Source: Streptomyces sp. LS1784
Lineage (GTDB): Bacteria > Actinomycetota > Actinomycetes > Streptomycetales > Streptomycetaceae
Assembly: GCF_020103755.1 (NCBI RefSeq)
Contig: NZ_JAHSQD010000015.1
Location: 1 to 43,600 of the forward strand
Direction of reading: 5' to 3'
Length of the DNA: 43,600 nt
Positions 16,950 through 25,864 of the stretch are shown one piece after another. Below the pieces are notes generated by a model. The model was given only the letters and a program-made list of their open reading frames with translations. It did no database searches and was not told the origin of the DNA. Position 1 is the stretch's first letter. The number at the start of each line of letters is the position of its first letter. The translations under genes and the position numbers were made by a program.

Positions 16950-17025
16950 GCCCCAGCCTTTCACAGCACTGAGCACACGAGCGGCCGGCTGAAACGCTCA
17001 GCGGCCAACCCGGCGCCCAGCCACA

Positions 17026-17301
17026 AGCAAGCACCTGCACGCCGACCGCGGCTATGACCACGAGGTCCACCGGGACAGGGTCCGCCGGTTCCAGATCACC
17101 GCGCACCTCGCCCGGCGCGGCACCGGGCACGGCTCCGGCCCGGGAGTGTACCGCCGGGTCGTGGAAGGAACGGTCGCGCTGCTGCACTGGTTCCGCCGCC
17201 TGCGCATCCGCTGGGAGATCCGCGACGACATCCACCACACGTTCGTCACCCTCGGCTGCGCCGTCATCCGCCGGCGACGACTGCGCACCGCACTCCGTTG
17301 A
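17026..17301 (+). pseudogene. IS5-type transposase C-terminal fragment
   Basis: The frame reads HLHADRGYDHEVHRDRVRRF, then RRVVEGTVALLHWFRRLRIR and WEIRDDIHHTFVTLGCAVI, ending at TGA 17299-17301. ADRGYD holds the second catalytic Asp and VVEGTVALLHW the catalytic Glu of the DDE transposase. The N-terminal two thirds are missing and no start codon fits. It differs from the fragment at 11141, so two separate IS5-type elements have left traces. Confidence 0.68.
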
Positions 17302-17383
17302 GAGCAGGGGCAGACGATGCGCCCCAGGGGATGGCCTGCTCGATGCGTCAGAACGCATACGTGGCAGTCGGGCCCGCGCGGCC

Positions 17384-18130
17384 TCACATCCGGGATCTCA
17401 GCACGTCGACCTCACAGCCCGGCGCGTACGGGTCGAAGCCGTGCTCGATCAGCCAGCGAACCACCAGCAGGCTTCGCAACGACCACCACGCGTGGATCAC
17501 GTCGAGGTCGACGTCGGTGCCATAGCCGGCGATGACGTCGTCGAGGTGCTCCTCGTGTCCGAGCGTGAAGGTGGCGAGGTCGTACAGGGCATCACCCTGG
17601 CCCGCCTCGGACCAGTCGATGATGCCCGTGACCTCGTCGCCGTCGACGAAGACGTGCGCGATCTGCAGGTCGCCGTGCGTGAACGCCGGAGTCCACGGCC
17701 GGAGCGCGGCCTCGGCGACCTGGCGGTTGCGGGTGACCAGGTCGGCGGGCAGGACGCCGTTCGTCACGAGCAACTCGCATTCGCCGTCGAGTTCCGCCGC
17801 CAGCTCGACGATGCTCCGCCCGGCCCGTCCCCGCCGGGACGGCAGCGGCGCGTCGTGCAGCTTCCGGATGGCGGCGCCCGCCGCGGCCCACGCCGCCGGC
17901 GACCCGGTCGACGGCCCGCCGAGGCGTCCGAGCGTCGTCCCCGGAAGTGCAGCCATCGCGAGCACGGGCGGCTTGCACCACAGGACCTCCGGGGTCGGGA
18001 CCGGCGCGAGAGACATCGCCTCGACCTCGACGTCGATGCGCGCCTGATCGGCGTCCACCTTCAGGAACACGTCGCCGACGCGCAGAGTCACACGCTCGGA
18101 ATGGGCGACGACGACTTCGACCTCATCCAT
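17384..18130 (-). CDS. Aminoglycoside phosphotransferase-family kinase
   Basis: The product is 248 aa with an APH/choline-kinase fold. The catalytic loop is FTHGDLQIAHVFVDGDEVTG (HGD, with the usual Asn replaced by His), and the metal-binding motif is IIDWSEAGQGDALYDLATF. The N-lobe has VTLRVGDVFLKVDAD for ATP contact. It should phosphorylate a small hydroxylated substrate in the cytosol; resistance to an aminoglycoside is possible but not shown. The ATG at 18130 starts just after a short divergent intergenic region. Confidence 0.86.
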   Translation of the reverse strand: MDEVEVVVAHSERVTLRVGDVFLKVDADQARIDVEVEAMSLAPVPTPEVLWCKPPVLAMAALPGTTLGRLGGPSTGSPAAWAAAGAAIRKLHDAPLPSRRGRAGRSIVELAAELDGECELLVTNGVLPADLVTRNRQVAEAALRPWTPAFTHGDLQIAHVFVDGDEVTGIIDWSEAGQGDALYDLATFTLGHEEHLDDVIAGYGTDVDLDVIHAWWSLRSLLVVRWLIEHGFDPYAPGCEVDVLRSRM

Positions 18131-18304
18131 GGGCGACCAGTATCCCGGGGATGACCGCCGACGTCGCCGGGTTTATCACGTGCGATGACGCGGCTGACCG
18201 CGTCCCGCTACCCGGCGGCCAGGTTGCTCGCACCGCTCTCACCGAGGAGCCGTGAGGACCTGTCCCGGAGGCCGACCACTGGCTCATGCCGTCCACCTGG
18301 GCAA

Positions 18305-18343
18305 ACGAAGGTCCTCGACCGCACTGCGATCGAGGTCCTTCGT
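18305..18343. repeat. 14-bp inverted repeat in a divergent intergenic region
   Basis: ACGAAGGTCCTCGA (18305-18318) and TCGAGGTCCTTCGT (18330-18343) are complementary except for one base. The hairpin stands between two divergent genes, where no transcript should end, so it may be left from an earlier arrangement. Confidence 0.45.
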
Positions 18344-18379
18344 CGTGCGGTGGGCGGGATTCTCCCGAGCGGCCTCGAT

Positions 18380-18425
18380 ATGTCATCATACGAAGACATC
18401 AAGCGATGACATCGAATGATGACAC
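18380..18425. promoter_or_regulatory. Candidate TetR operator upstream of the MFS gene
   Basis: ATGTCATCAT at 18380 and ATGATGACAC at 18416 are complementary in 9 of 10 positions, with GATGACAT repeated between them at 18405. The cluster of TGATGACA-like boxes lies about 85-130 bases before the exporter start, a fitting place for the TetR encoded in the same operon. Confidence 0.5.
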
Positions 18426-18508
18426 TCCTCGGTCGCATGCCCGGGGGCCGGGCTCAGCCTCCGAGCCCCGGTTCGAACACTCGATCTCCGACAAGGGAGG
18501 ACGCGTCC

Positions 18509-20017
18509 ATGGAGACCCCGACCGGCCTGTCGACGCGACGTGAGCGGGCCCTGGTGCCCGTGCTGGTATTCCTCAGTGCCGTGGTGGCGGTGATCAGCAG
18601 CCTTGGCGCGCCGATGATCCCGACCATCGCTGCCGTCGACCACGTGTCGCTCTCCGAGGCGCAGTGGTCGCTGACCATCACGATGCTGGTCGGGGCGGTC
18701 TCCACCCCGGTGCTCGGCCGGCTGGGCGACGGGCCGGCCCGCCGTACGGTCACGCTCGCCGCCGCCGCCGTGGTGGTCCTCGGCAGCGTGCTGGCCGCAC
18801 TGCCGCTCGGCTTCGGCTGGCTGGTCGCGGGACGCGCGCTGCAGGGTGTCGGGCTCGGGCTGACCCCGCTGGCCATCGCCACCGCGCGGGACAGCCTGCC
18901 CGCCGCGGCCTCCCGCTCGGCCGTCGCGCTCCTGTCCATCACCACCGTCGCCGGCGTCGGCCTCGGCTACCCGATCACCGGCCTGATCGCCGAGTCCTTC
19001 GGCATCCACGCGGGCTTCTGGTTCGGCGCCGTGATCAGTGCCCTGGCCCTGGCGCTGGCCGTCCTGGTGCTGCCCAGGACGACGGCCCGCGCTCGGCGCC
19101 CGCTGGACGCGCTCGGCGCGGTGCTGCTCGGGCTGGCGCTGGTCGGTCTGCTGCTGGTGCTCAGCGAGGGCGAGAGCTGGGGCTGGGCCGGCGTCCGGCT
19201 GTGGACGGTGGCGGCCGTCTCCCTGCTGCTGCTGATCGGCTGGGTGTGGCACGAGCTGCGCACCGCCCACCCGCTGGTCGACCTCCGGAGCCTGACCAAC
19301 CCCGTGGTGCTGACCGCGGACGTGGCCGGCCTGGTCGCGGGCGTCGGGATGTACCTGCTGATGTCACTGGTGATCCGTTACGTTCAGACCCCGGTCAGCA
19401 CCGGCTACGGCCTGGGTGCCTCGGTCGTGGTCGCCGGCCTCGTGCTGCTGCCGTTCTCGGCGTTCAGCCTGCTGTCCAGCAAGGTCGTCCCGGTCCTCGC
19501 CCGGCGCACCTCGTCCGCCCTGGTGCTGCCGCTGGGCTGCGCGGCATCGCTGGTCTCGGTGCTGTTCTTCCTGTTCGCCCGCGACCACCTGTGGGAGCTC
19601 CTGGTGGTGATGGGGATCGCCGGACTCGGCGTCGGTTGTACCTTCGCCGTGATGCCGGGGCTGATCGTCAACGCGGTGCCCGCCGACCAGGTCGGCAGTG
19701 CGGTCAGCTTCAACCAGGTGCTGCGTTACGTCGGCTATTCCACCGGCAGCGCGCTGTGCGGTGCCGTGCTCCAGGCGCACACCGAGCCGGGGCGGCAGCT
19801 GCCCGCTGTCGGCGGCTACCGGGACGCGGCGCTGATCGGCTGCGCGGTGTGGGTGGTGATCGGGCTGGTTACGATCGTCCTGCCGCGGCTCGGTGCCGCG
19901 GCCGCCGCCCGCAGGGGTGCGCGTGCGGACGAGGAGTTGATGGTGGAAGAGAGCATCGCCGACGGCGTGGCCGGCGAGAGCGAGGTGCCCGTGCTGCGGG
20001 CCGGGGTCGAGCGGTGA
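18509..20017 (+). CDS. MFS drug exporter (DHA2, 14-TM type)
   Basis: The product is 502 aa with about 14 hydrophobic segments. Motif A-like VLGRLGDGPARR follows TM2, and GRALQGVGLGLTPLAIATA (motif B) and a proline/glycine-rich antiporter motif C-like stretch (GVGLGYPITGLIAESFG) follow. It should export a drug or metabolite with proton antiport at the cell membrane. The ATG at 18509 has AAGGGAGG 8 bases upstream. The TetR gene overlaps its end by four bases, so the pair is one operon, probably repressed through the boxes at 18380-18425. Confidence 0.92.
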   Translation: METPTGLSTRRERALVPVLVFLSAVVAVISSLGAPMIPTIAAVDHVSLSEAQWSLTITMLVGAVSTPVLGRLGDGPARRTVTLAAAAVVVLGSVLAALPLGFGWLVAGRALQGVGLGLTPLAIATARDSLPAAASRSAVALLSITTVAGVGLGYPITGLIAESFGIHAGFWFGAVISALALALAVLVLPRTTARARRPLDALGAVLLGLALVGLLLVLSEGESWGWAGVRLWTVAAVSLLLLIGWVWHELRTAHPLVDLRSLTNPVVLTADVAGLVAGVGMYLLMSLVIRYVQTPVSTGYGLGASVVVAGLVLLPFSAFSLLSSKVVPVLARRTSSALVLPLGCAASLVSVLFFLFARDHLWELLVVMGIAGLGVGCTFAVMPGLIVNAVPADQVGSAVSFNQVLRYVGYSTGSALCGAVLQAHTEPGRQLPAVGGYRDAALIGCAVWVVIGLVTIVLPRLGAAAAARRGARADEELMVEESIADGVAGESEVPVLRAGVER

Positions 20018-20634
20018 CCGAGGCGACCCCCGGAGCGGGTGGGCCCACTGCCACGGACGGCGCCAGGCCGGAGCCCTCGGCGCCCCGGCGCAGGGACTCC
20101 GCCCGCAGCCGGGAGCTCCTGATCCGAGCGGCCATGGACCTCTTCGCCGATCGCGGTTTCGAGCGCACCACCATCCGGGAGATCGGCGAACGGGCCGGCG
20201 TGGACCCGGCGCTGATCGCCCGGTACTTCGGCGGCAAGACCCAGCTCTACCTGGCCACCGTCCGGGTCGAACTCGGCGACTCGCAACCGGCCGACCTGCT
20301 GGAGGAGGACCGTCTGCGCGGCCTGCTGGAGCGCTTCTCCCAGCGCGGCCCCGGCCCCTCCTTCCAGGCCGCAGTACTCCCCGGCGACAACACCGAGGTG
20401 CAGCAGGCCGCCCGCACCTACCTCCACGAGCGACTGGTGGGGCCGCTGCGCGACCGTTTCACCGCCGAACAGGTGGACCGCCCACAGCTGCGCGCCGAAC
20501 TGGCGGCGGCAGCCTTCGCGGGCATCATCCTGGCCCGATCCAGCGGGGCGTTCGGCGAACTCTCCGAGGCGGAACCCGAGGAACTGCTGCCGCTCCTGCA
20601 CAACCTGCTGGCCGCAAGCCGCCCGCCCCGGTGA
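20014..20634 (+). CDS. TetR-family regulator of the MFS exporter
   Basis: The product is 206 aa, starting at GTG 20014 in a GTGA overlap with the exporter stop. The DNA-binding domain lies at about residues 24-70 (RSRELLIRAAMDLFADRGFE, TTIREIGERAGVDPALIARY, FGGKTQLYLATV). The remaining helices form the ligand domain. Co-translation with the exporter indicates a self-controlled efflux unit that responds to the exported compound; the ligand is unknown. Confidence 0.9.
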   Translation: MTEATPGAGGPTATDGARPEPSAPRRRDSARSRELLIRAAMDLFADRGFERTTIREIGERAGVDPALIARYFGGKTQLYLATVRVELGDSQPADLLEEDRLRGLLERFSQRGPGPSFQAAVLPGDNTEVQQAARTYLHERLVGPLRDRFTAEQVDRPQLRAELAAAAFAGIILARSSGAFGELSEAEPEELLPLLHNLLAASRPPR

Positions 20635-21156
20635 GGGAGTCCGGCACCGGATCCGGCAGGCCCCGCCGACCCAGCCCGACAACCGGCTCGTGGTCTCGGC
20701 TTCGGTTTCATTCGGCCCAGATGCCGACCTTCAGGCGGATGAGTTCGTTGCGTGCCAGATCCGTGCCAGAACCGGTGGTGAACGGTGGACAGCGGCGGTC
20801 TGCGCCGGGCGCCCGAAGGGCCCTCCGCACAGGTATCGGCGCAGATCAGGGTCACGTGCGGCCCGGAAGCCCGAGGATGACCCCGCAGCGGCTCCACCCC
20901 CAGCACCTCGCGGACCCGCCTGGCCCGCGCGCGATGGCGAGGAAGGGCCGGCACTCCGGCGGCAGCGCGGCAACGGCAGACCGTCGGGTGCTGTCATCGT
21001 GCTGGTCTCCTCTTCGTGACGTCAGGCATAGCGAAGGACCAACCGGTGCCGTCTCGCTTTCGGACGCCACACACCGGGCCGGGATCAAACCCCCGGATCG
21101 GGTGGAACCCGCACACCCCGTCCCTGGACGCAACCCGACGCCCTGCCGGACGGCAG
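20635..21156. other. Intergenic stretch with one possible C-terminal gene scrap
   Basis: On the minus strand at about 20708-20780 a frame ends GSGTDLARNELIRLKVGIWA plus Glu and stop, which looks like a real protein C-terminus but has no supported upstream body. The rest of this 520-base region shows no gene, and I cannot name the source of the scrap. Confidence 0.3.
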
Positions 21157-21987
21157 TCAGTCCGATGCCGCGCTCGCGCCAGTCGGCGCGGCGACCTGTT
21201 CGAGGAATTCCTGAAGTACCTGGCAGAGGATCCCGGGGTGTTCCAGGTGGACGTCGTGCCCCGCTGCGGGGACGCTCACGGCCACCGTCCCGGGGCGCCG
21301 TTGGAGCATGGCCTCCGTCTCGTGCGGGGGGATGATGCCCGATTGACCCAGGATGACCAGCGTCGGGCATGCGATGCTCGTCCACTCGTCCCAGAAGGAA
21401 CGCCGGGCATTCTCCGTCAGCGCTTCGACCATCACGTCACGGTCGAAGCGCGGCCACCAGCCGCCGCCCCGTTCTTCCAGCCCGGCCGCCCAGCCCTCGC
21501 CGACAGCACCGCCGCCGAAGAACTCGACGGCGGCCCGGCGCGAGGAGAACGGCGTCGGCCACGCGTCGAGCGCTGCGCCGATCTCGGCGGGCACGTTCGG
21601 GCTGGGGCCGCCCGGTCCCGCCTCGACGAGGACGAGCCCGCCCAGCAGATCGGGGTGCGCGGCGGCGGTGAGCATGGCGGTGTGGCCGCCCAGCGACTGC
21701 CCCACCAGGACCGGCCGGTGCAGGTCGAGCTGTTCGACGACAGCGGCGACGTCGGCGACGTACGCAGCACGGGAGACATCACCCGGTCGGCGCTCGCTTG
21801 CGCCGTGGCCGCGCTGGTCGACGGCGACGACCCGGTGGCGGCGGCTCAGGTTCCGGGCGAGGGTGTCCCATTCGCCCGCGTGGCCGGCCAGTCCGTGCAG
21901 CAGGACGACCGGGTGTCCTGATCCGCCCCAGTCGCGGTAGGAGATGCGGACGCCCTCGCGTACCAGGGTGTGCTCGGTCCAGGTCAT
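21157..21987 (-). CDS. Alpha/beta-fold hydrolase
   Basis: The product is 276 aa. It has the oxyanion motif VVLLHGLAGHAGEWDTLA, the nucleophile elbow VLVGQSLGGHTAML (Ser in GxSxG), an acid residue near LVILGQSGIIPPHETE and the catalytic His in AAGHDVHLEHP. All triad elements are present, and no signal peptide is seen, so it is a cytosolic esterase, lactonase or related enzyme. The ATG at 21987 follows GGAGAACC. Substrate cannot be read from the sequence. Confidence 0.9.
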   Translation of the reverse strand: MTWTEHTLVREGVRISYRDWGGSGHPVVLLHGLAGHAGEWDTLARNLSRRHRVVAVDQRGHGASERRPGDVSRAAYVADVAAVVEQLDLHRPVLVGQSLGGHTAMLTAAAHPDLLGGLVLVEAGPGGPSPNVPAEIGAALDAWPTPFSSRRAAVEFFGGGAVGEGWAAGLEERGGGWWPRFDRDVMVEALTENARRSFWDEWTSIACPTLVILGQSGIIPPHETEAMLQRRPGTVAVSVPAAGHDVHLEHPGILCQVLQEFLEQVAAPTGASAASD

Positions 21988-22087
21988 GTCGGGTTCTCCA
22001 GGTGGGTGGGCGCGGTTGGTGAGGTGGCGGCGCTCGCGGGCACCGAACGACCTACGCGGTCGTCGCCCGGTGCCGCCGCGCGCCGCT

Positions 22088-22378
22088 TCAGGAGGGACGC
22101 GTCGCCTTGCCGTCGAGCCAGAGGGTGTCGGAGTCGTCGCGGTGCGAGCCGGTCGTGCCGACGTGCTTCGCGTCGATGCGAGGGCCGTGCTTGATGACGT
22201 GCACCAGCGCCATGCCGTGGCCGCGCCCCAGGCCGTACTCCTCCTTGAGCCACGTGAGGATCGTTCCCGCCTTGGTGGATGGGGCGTCGAAGCCGTGCTC
22301 CTTCGCCAGTGCGATGAAGGCGCGGGGGGTCAGGCCCGTCTTGGTCTCGATGGTGTCCAGGTACGCCTGAAACGACAT
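22088..22378 (-). CDS. DUF4287 domain protein
   Basis: The product is 96 aa: MSFQAYLDTIETKTGLTPRA, then FDAPSTKAGTILTWLKEEYG and LGRGHGMALVHVIKHGP. This is the DUF4287 pattern (short helical DNA-binding-like domain, with the conserved LGRGHAMA-type loop). Family function is unknown. It is on the same strand as the DHFR-family pseudogene 50 bases upstream and the hydrolase 100 bases downstream, and may share their promoter. Confidence 0.86.
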   Translation of the reverse strand: MSFQAYLDTIETKTGLTPRAFIALAKEHGFDAPSTKAGTILTWLKEEYGLGRGHGMALVHVIKHGPRIDAKHVGTTGSHRDDSDTLWLDGKATRPS

Positions 22379-22430
22379 GTGCTTCCTCTTGTCCGGTGAT
22401 CGGTGGCTGGGGCCCGGGCCCGTGGGCGGG

Positions 22431-22978
22431 TCAGGCGGGCGGGGAGGTCAGGTCCGGCACGCCGGTGGAGAAGGTGGCCGAGGTGGTGAGCCGCAGCGGG
22501 GCCCGGCCTGTGCCGTGGGGGAACAGGCGCTTGCCGGTGCCCGGTACGAGCGGGTGCACCAGGAGCCGCAGTTCGTCGAGGAGACCCGCCTCCAGGAGCG
22601 TTCGGGTCGGGGTGATGCTGCCGGAGAGGCTGATGTTCCCGCCCGGCTGCTGCTTGAGGTCCTTGAGGAAGGTGATGACGTCGCCGTCGGTGACGGTGGT
22701 GCTGTTCCAGTGGGCCTCGTCCAGGGTGGTCGAGGCGACCGGCTTGCGGATGCCGTTGAGCGCGTCCGCCATCGGGCCGGTCTGCTCAGGCCGGACCGCG
22801 GCGAACGCCTCGTGGGTCACACGTTCCGTCAGCGGCGTGTCCGCTCCGGCCTGCATCCGGGCGAGGGCCGCGCCCGTCTCCTCGTTCAGGTGAGGGAAGT
22901 GTCACTGTTCAGGCGCCTTTGCCACGCCGTCCAGCGACACGAACAGCCCGCCACGATCGTGCGTCCTGCGGTCGTCAT
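22431..22978 (-). pseudogene. DHFR-family (RibD C-terminal) reductase pseudogene
   Basis: The gene starts with MTTAGRTIVAG at 22978. A one-base deletion near 22946 then throws it out of frame; in the shifted frame LFVSLDGVAKAPEQ follows. A TGA at 22902-22904 replaces the expected Trp codon before HFPHLNEETGAALARM. The remaining frame (ADALNGIRKPVASTTLDEAH, LLDELRLLVHPLVPGTGKRL) is intact to the stop. The normally conserved LLLGRVTYE stretch reads PLTERVTHE, so drift continues. A partial product from the internal ATG at 22856 is not likely to be active. It is divergent from the TetR at 23103. Confidence 0.82.
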
Positions 22979-23028
22979 GACCGGTTTCCCCCTCGAGTAA
23001 TGGCGTGTGGGTCGACCCCCTCCGCGCC

Positions 23029-23049
23029 GGTACTGGACTGTACGGTACC
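23029..23049. promoter_or_regulatory. Imperfect palindrome, second site for the divergent TetR
   Basis: GGTAC and GTACC form outer arms around TGGACTGTACG in a 21-base site related to the stronger one at 23056. It lies between the reductase pseudogene and the TetR gene. Confidence 0.4.
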
Positions 23050-23055
23050 CATATG

Positions 23056-23076
23056 AGTACTGGTCAGTCCAGTACT
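23056..23076. promoter_or_regulatory. Palindromic operator of the divergent TetR
   Basis: AGTACTGG and CCAGTACT are perfect 8-bp arms around TCAGT. The site ends 26 bases before the TetR start, in the region shared with the reductase pseudogene, as expected for autoregulation and control of the divergent gene. Confidence 0.65.
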
Positions 23077-23102
23077 GTTCGCGAGGTGTCAAGGAGGCTG
23101 AC

Positions 23103-23729
23103 ATGCAAGCACCCGAGGACGGCCGCACGGCCCGCAAGCGCAAGGCGATCACGGAGGCGGCTACCGAGCTGTTCCTGCGCAAGGGGTACCCGGGCACCAG
23201 CATGGACGAGATCGCCGCGACGGCCGCGGTGTCCAAGCAGACCGTGTACAAGCAGTTCAAGGACAAGGAGACGCTGTTCGGCGCCATCATCCTCGACGCC
23301 AGCAGCAAGGTCGGCCTGTTCGTCGAGGTCATCGACGCACTACGCGACACCGATGACCTCGATCGGGACCTGACCGGACTCGCCCGGCGCTACATCACCA
23401 CCGTCATCCAGCCCGAAGGGCTGCAACTGCGCCGGCTGCTCATCGCGGAGGCCGACCGCTTCCCCGAAGTGGCGGCCGACTACTACCGGCGTGCACCCGA
23501 GCGGACCATCGCCGCCCTGGCGGCCTGCTTCCAGCACCTCGCGGCACGCGGGCTGCTGCGGCTGGACGATCCGGTGCTCGCCGCCGGTCACTTCGCATGG
23601 CTCGTTCTGGCCACCCCCATGGACCGCATCATGTTCTTCGGCCACGACGACATCCAGACCCCCGCCGAACTCCAACGGCTGGCCGACGAGGGTGTGCGGG
23701 TGTTCCTCGCCGCGTATTCGGCTCGCTAG
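23103..23729 (+). CDS. TetR-family transcriptional regulator
   Basis: The product is 208 aa. The helix-turn-helix is at about residues 13-55 (KAITEAATELFLRKGYPGTS, MDEIAATAAVSKQTVYKQFK, DKETLFGAII). The C-terminal domain is of the AefR-like type (YITTVIQPEGLQLRRLLIAE, FPEVAADYYRRAPERT). The ATG at 23103 has AAGGAGG at 23091. A perfect palindrome lies just upstream. Its likely target, the divergent DHFR-family gene, is broken, so it may now control only itself. Confidence 0.91.
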   Translation: MQAPEDGRTARKRKAITEAATELFLRKGYPGTSMDEIAATAAVSKQTVYKQFKDKETLFGAIILDASSKVGLFVEVIDALRDTDDLDRDLTGLARRYITTVIQPEGLQLRRLLIAEADRFPEVAADYYRRAPERTIAALAACFQHLAARGLLRLDDPVLAAGHFAWLVLATPMDRIMFFGHDDIQTPAELQRLADEGVRVFLAAYSAR

Positions 23730-24082
23730 GCGGTCGGGCCGCGCGGTTCGTGGGGCGGGGAGTGAGCCGGACACGAAGGTTGCGGCGGTACTGGGCGGGG
23801 GCGGGGACATCGCTCGGGCCGCCGCCCCGGCCTGCCCGCAGACACCGCAGCTCCGGAGAGCGGGCTGCGCACCTGGCTCGGCGGACCGCACACACGTATG
23901 ACGACGGCCAACAAGGTGAACCCGGTCAACCTGAAGGCAGGAGAAGCTCCCGGCAACGCAGAGGGGAGGTCTGATTGTGTGCGATCCACCCAGACGGCCG
24001 GTTCGGCACAGATCTGCCCTGATGCTGCCGAAAGGCCGTCCCGCCTCCGCACCGGCACGACATCCGAGGAGCAGGAACGACG
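23730..24082. other. Intergenic stretch without a recognisable gene
   Basis: The 350 bases before the lipase gene have no credible coding frame. Near the lipase start the site GGAGCAGGAACG precedes the ATG. No clear promoter boxes stand out. Confidence 0.4.
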
Positions 24083-25582
24083 ATGGCACCCGATCCGACA
24101 ATCGCCCAGGTGACCATGACCCTGGCTGCCCTTGCAGCCACCGGGGCCACCCCGCGTCCGTCCGGGGAAACCCTGGCGCAGCAGACCGAACGAATCATCA
24201 CGGGCATCGACGCGCAACTGAGCGATCCCCGCCTTGCGACGCAGGGCGCGTGGCAGCTGGTGTGGCTCGCCCTGAGCGAGGCCAACGCCAATATGGCCTA
24301 CATCGCACGAAGCACCAACGACTCGAACGAGTTCGCCGTGGTCGCTCGCGGAACGGACGCCGATCTGACCGACATCCTTGAGGACCTCGACGTCGGCACA
24401 GTCGTCCCGTTCCCCGAAAGCGGATCGCCGAAGCCCGTCGCCGTTTCCAAGGGGGCGATGGATGCGTTCAAACGGGTCGTCAACGCCCGCTCGATCGCCT
24501 CGCCCTCCCCGAACGTCACGCTCGCTCAGGCGCTCGCGGCCGCGCTCAAGTCGGCTCCCTCCTCGCCGCAGCCGACCGTCTATCTGACCGGTCACAGCCT
24601 GGGCGGTTGCATCGCCACCATGCTCGCGCCGTACCTGCAGGCACAGACCTGGCCGAAGCAGCCGAAGTTCGCGGTGATCACCTATGCCGCTCCCACCGCC
24701 GGCGTGCAGAGCTTCGTCGACTACTTCGACTCCCTGCCGTGGGTCATCGACGAGCGCCAGAACAACGCCCACGACCTGGTCCCGCACGCGTGGGCCGATC
24801 TCGACACCACCGCCGGCTGGTACCCGAGCCCGGGACCGCAGGCGACCGAAGAAGTGAAGCTGCTCATCGGGTCGATCTCCAAGCGCACCAAGGGCAACGT
24901 CTACGTCCAGCCCGGCACGCTCCGCCCGATGAACACCGGATACACGTGCCTTGCCAAGAACCTGGTCAACAGGACCACCCAGGACTTCCTCGGCCAGGTC
25001 GCCTTCCAGCACGCCAACTCCACCTACCTGGACCTGGTGGGGGCTCCTGCCGTCCCTTCCGGGCCGGCTGTGACCGACGTGACCCCCACCTTCGGCGCAC
25101 CAGGCGCCACGGTGACCATCAACGGCACCGGTTTCAGTCCGGACAGCGTGGTCGACTTCGGCCACTTCGCCTGCACCGAGCGCGACATCGACCCCTCCGG
25201 TACCAGGATCACCGCGCAGGTCCCCGACGGAACCGGCGTCGTCCACGTCCGCGTCACCAACACCCTCGGCACTTCCCCGGCCGTCGCGATGGGGCAGTTC
25301 GCCTATGGCGGACCCGCACCCGTGGTGGTCAGTGCGGTCAGCCCGACCAGCGGAAAGGTCGGCACCCCGGTCACCATCAGCGGCTCGGGCTTCGCCGCCG
25401 GCGCCACCGTGCACTTCAAGGACAAGGCATCCGATTCGGTCAGGTTCGTCTCCACCGGCCAGATCACCGCGGTCGCGCCCGGTCAGCTCGACGACCACCA
25501 GACGGTGAACATCACCGTGACGGTCGGCAAGGCCACCTCTCCCACCAGCCCGGCCGACGAGTTCACCTACACCGGACGGTAG
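24083..25582 (+). CDS. Class 3 lipase with two C-terminal TIG domains
   Basis: The product is 499 aa. The lipase core has FAVVARGTDADLTDILEDLD (oxyanion region), Ser172 in YLTGHSLGGCIATML, an acid-site region ITYAAPTAGVQSFVDYFDS and a His in NNAHDLVPHAW, matching fungal-type class 3 lipases. Residues about 325-415 and 415-499 are two IPT/TIG immunoglobulin-like repeats (VTDVTPTFGAPGATVTINGT, VSAVSPTSGKVGTPVTISGS). TIG repeats usually serve surface binding in secreted enzymes, but no signal peptide is visible at the N-terminus. The substrate is likely a lipid ester. Confidence 0.87.
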   Translation: MAPDPTIAQVTMTLAALAATGATPRPSGETLAQQTERIITGIDAQLSDPRLATQGAWQLVWLALSEANANMAYIARSTNDSNEFAVVARGTDADLTDILEDLDVGTVVPFPESGSPKPVAVSKGAMDAFKRVVNARSIASPSPNVTLAQALAAALKSAPSSPQPTVYLTGHSLGGCIATMLAPYLQAQTWPKQPKFAVITYAAPTAGVQSFVDYFDSLPWVIDERQNNAHDLVPHAWADLDTTAGWYPSPGPQATEEVKLLIGSISKRTKGNVYVQPGTLRPMNTGYTCLAKNLVNRTTQDFLGQVAFQHANSTYLDLVGAPAVPSGPAVTDVTPTFGAPGATVTINGTGFSPDSVVDFGHFACTERDIDPSGTRITAQVPDGTGVVHVRVTNTLGTSPAVAMGQFAYGGPAPVVVSAVSPTSGKVGTPVTISGSGFAAGATVHFKDKASDSVRFVSTGQITAVAPGQLDDHQTVNITVTVGKATSPTSPADEFTYTGR

Positions 25583-25814
25583 CGTCCGCACGGCCCGTTC
25601 CCGGGCGAGGGATCGCCGCAGCACCGTTCGCCGTGCGGCGAGCAGGCCACGGAGCTGTGCGGCACGGCCGAGCGGCGTCCTCGCGACCAGATGTCCGGAA
25701 CCCTCGGAGAGACCGGGGCGGGGATGAGCCGAGGCACCGATGCGCCGGAGCACGGGGACCGCGGTGCGGTCGCGGCTCGACGGCCGGCAGTGACCCGCCA
25801 TGGGCCTCGAAGAG

Positions 25815-25859
25815 CCGTGGTGTCCCGCCCCACCCGAACGGCGGGGCGGGACACCACGG
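25815..25859 (-). terminator. Strong hairpin terminator after parB
   Basis: A perfect 17-bp stem (25815-25831 with 25843-25859) encloses an 11-base loop, starting 5 bases after the parB stop. It could also stop rightward reading from the lipase side. The stretch 25583-25814 has no gene. Confidence 0.75.
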
Positions 25860-25864
25860 ATGCG

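Noticed and set aside
17054..18154. 366-codon plus-strand frame opposite the APH-family gene
   Set aside because: The minus strand has HGD and IDW kinase motifs; the plus frame has none.
23726..25801. 691-codon minus-strand frame opposite the lipase gene
   Set aside because: Arg/Gly/Val-rich composition and no domains; the plus-strand lipase with a full triad region is the real gene.
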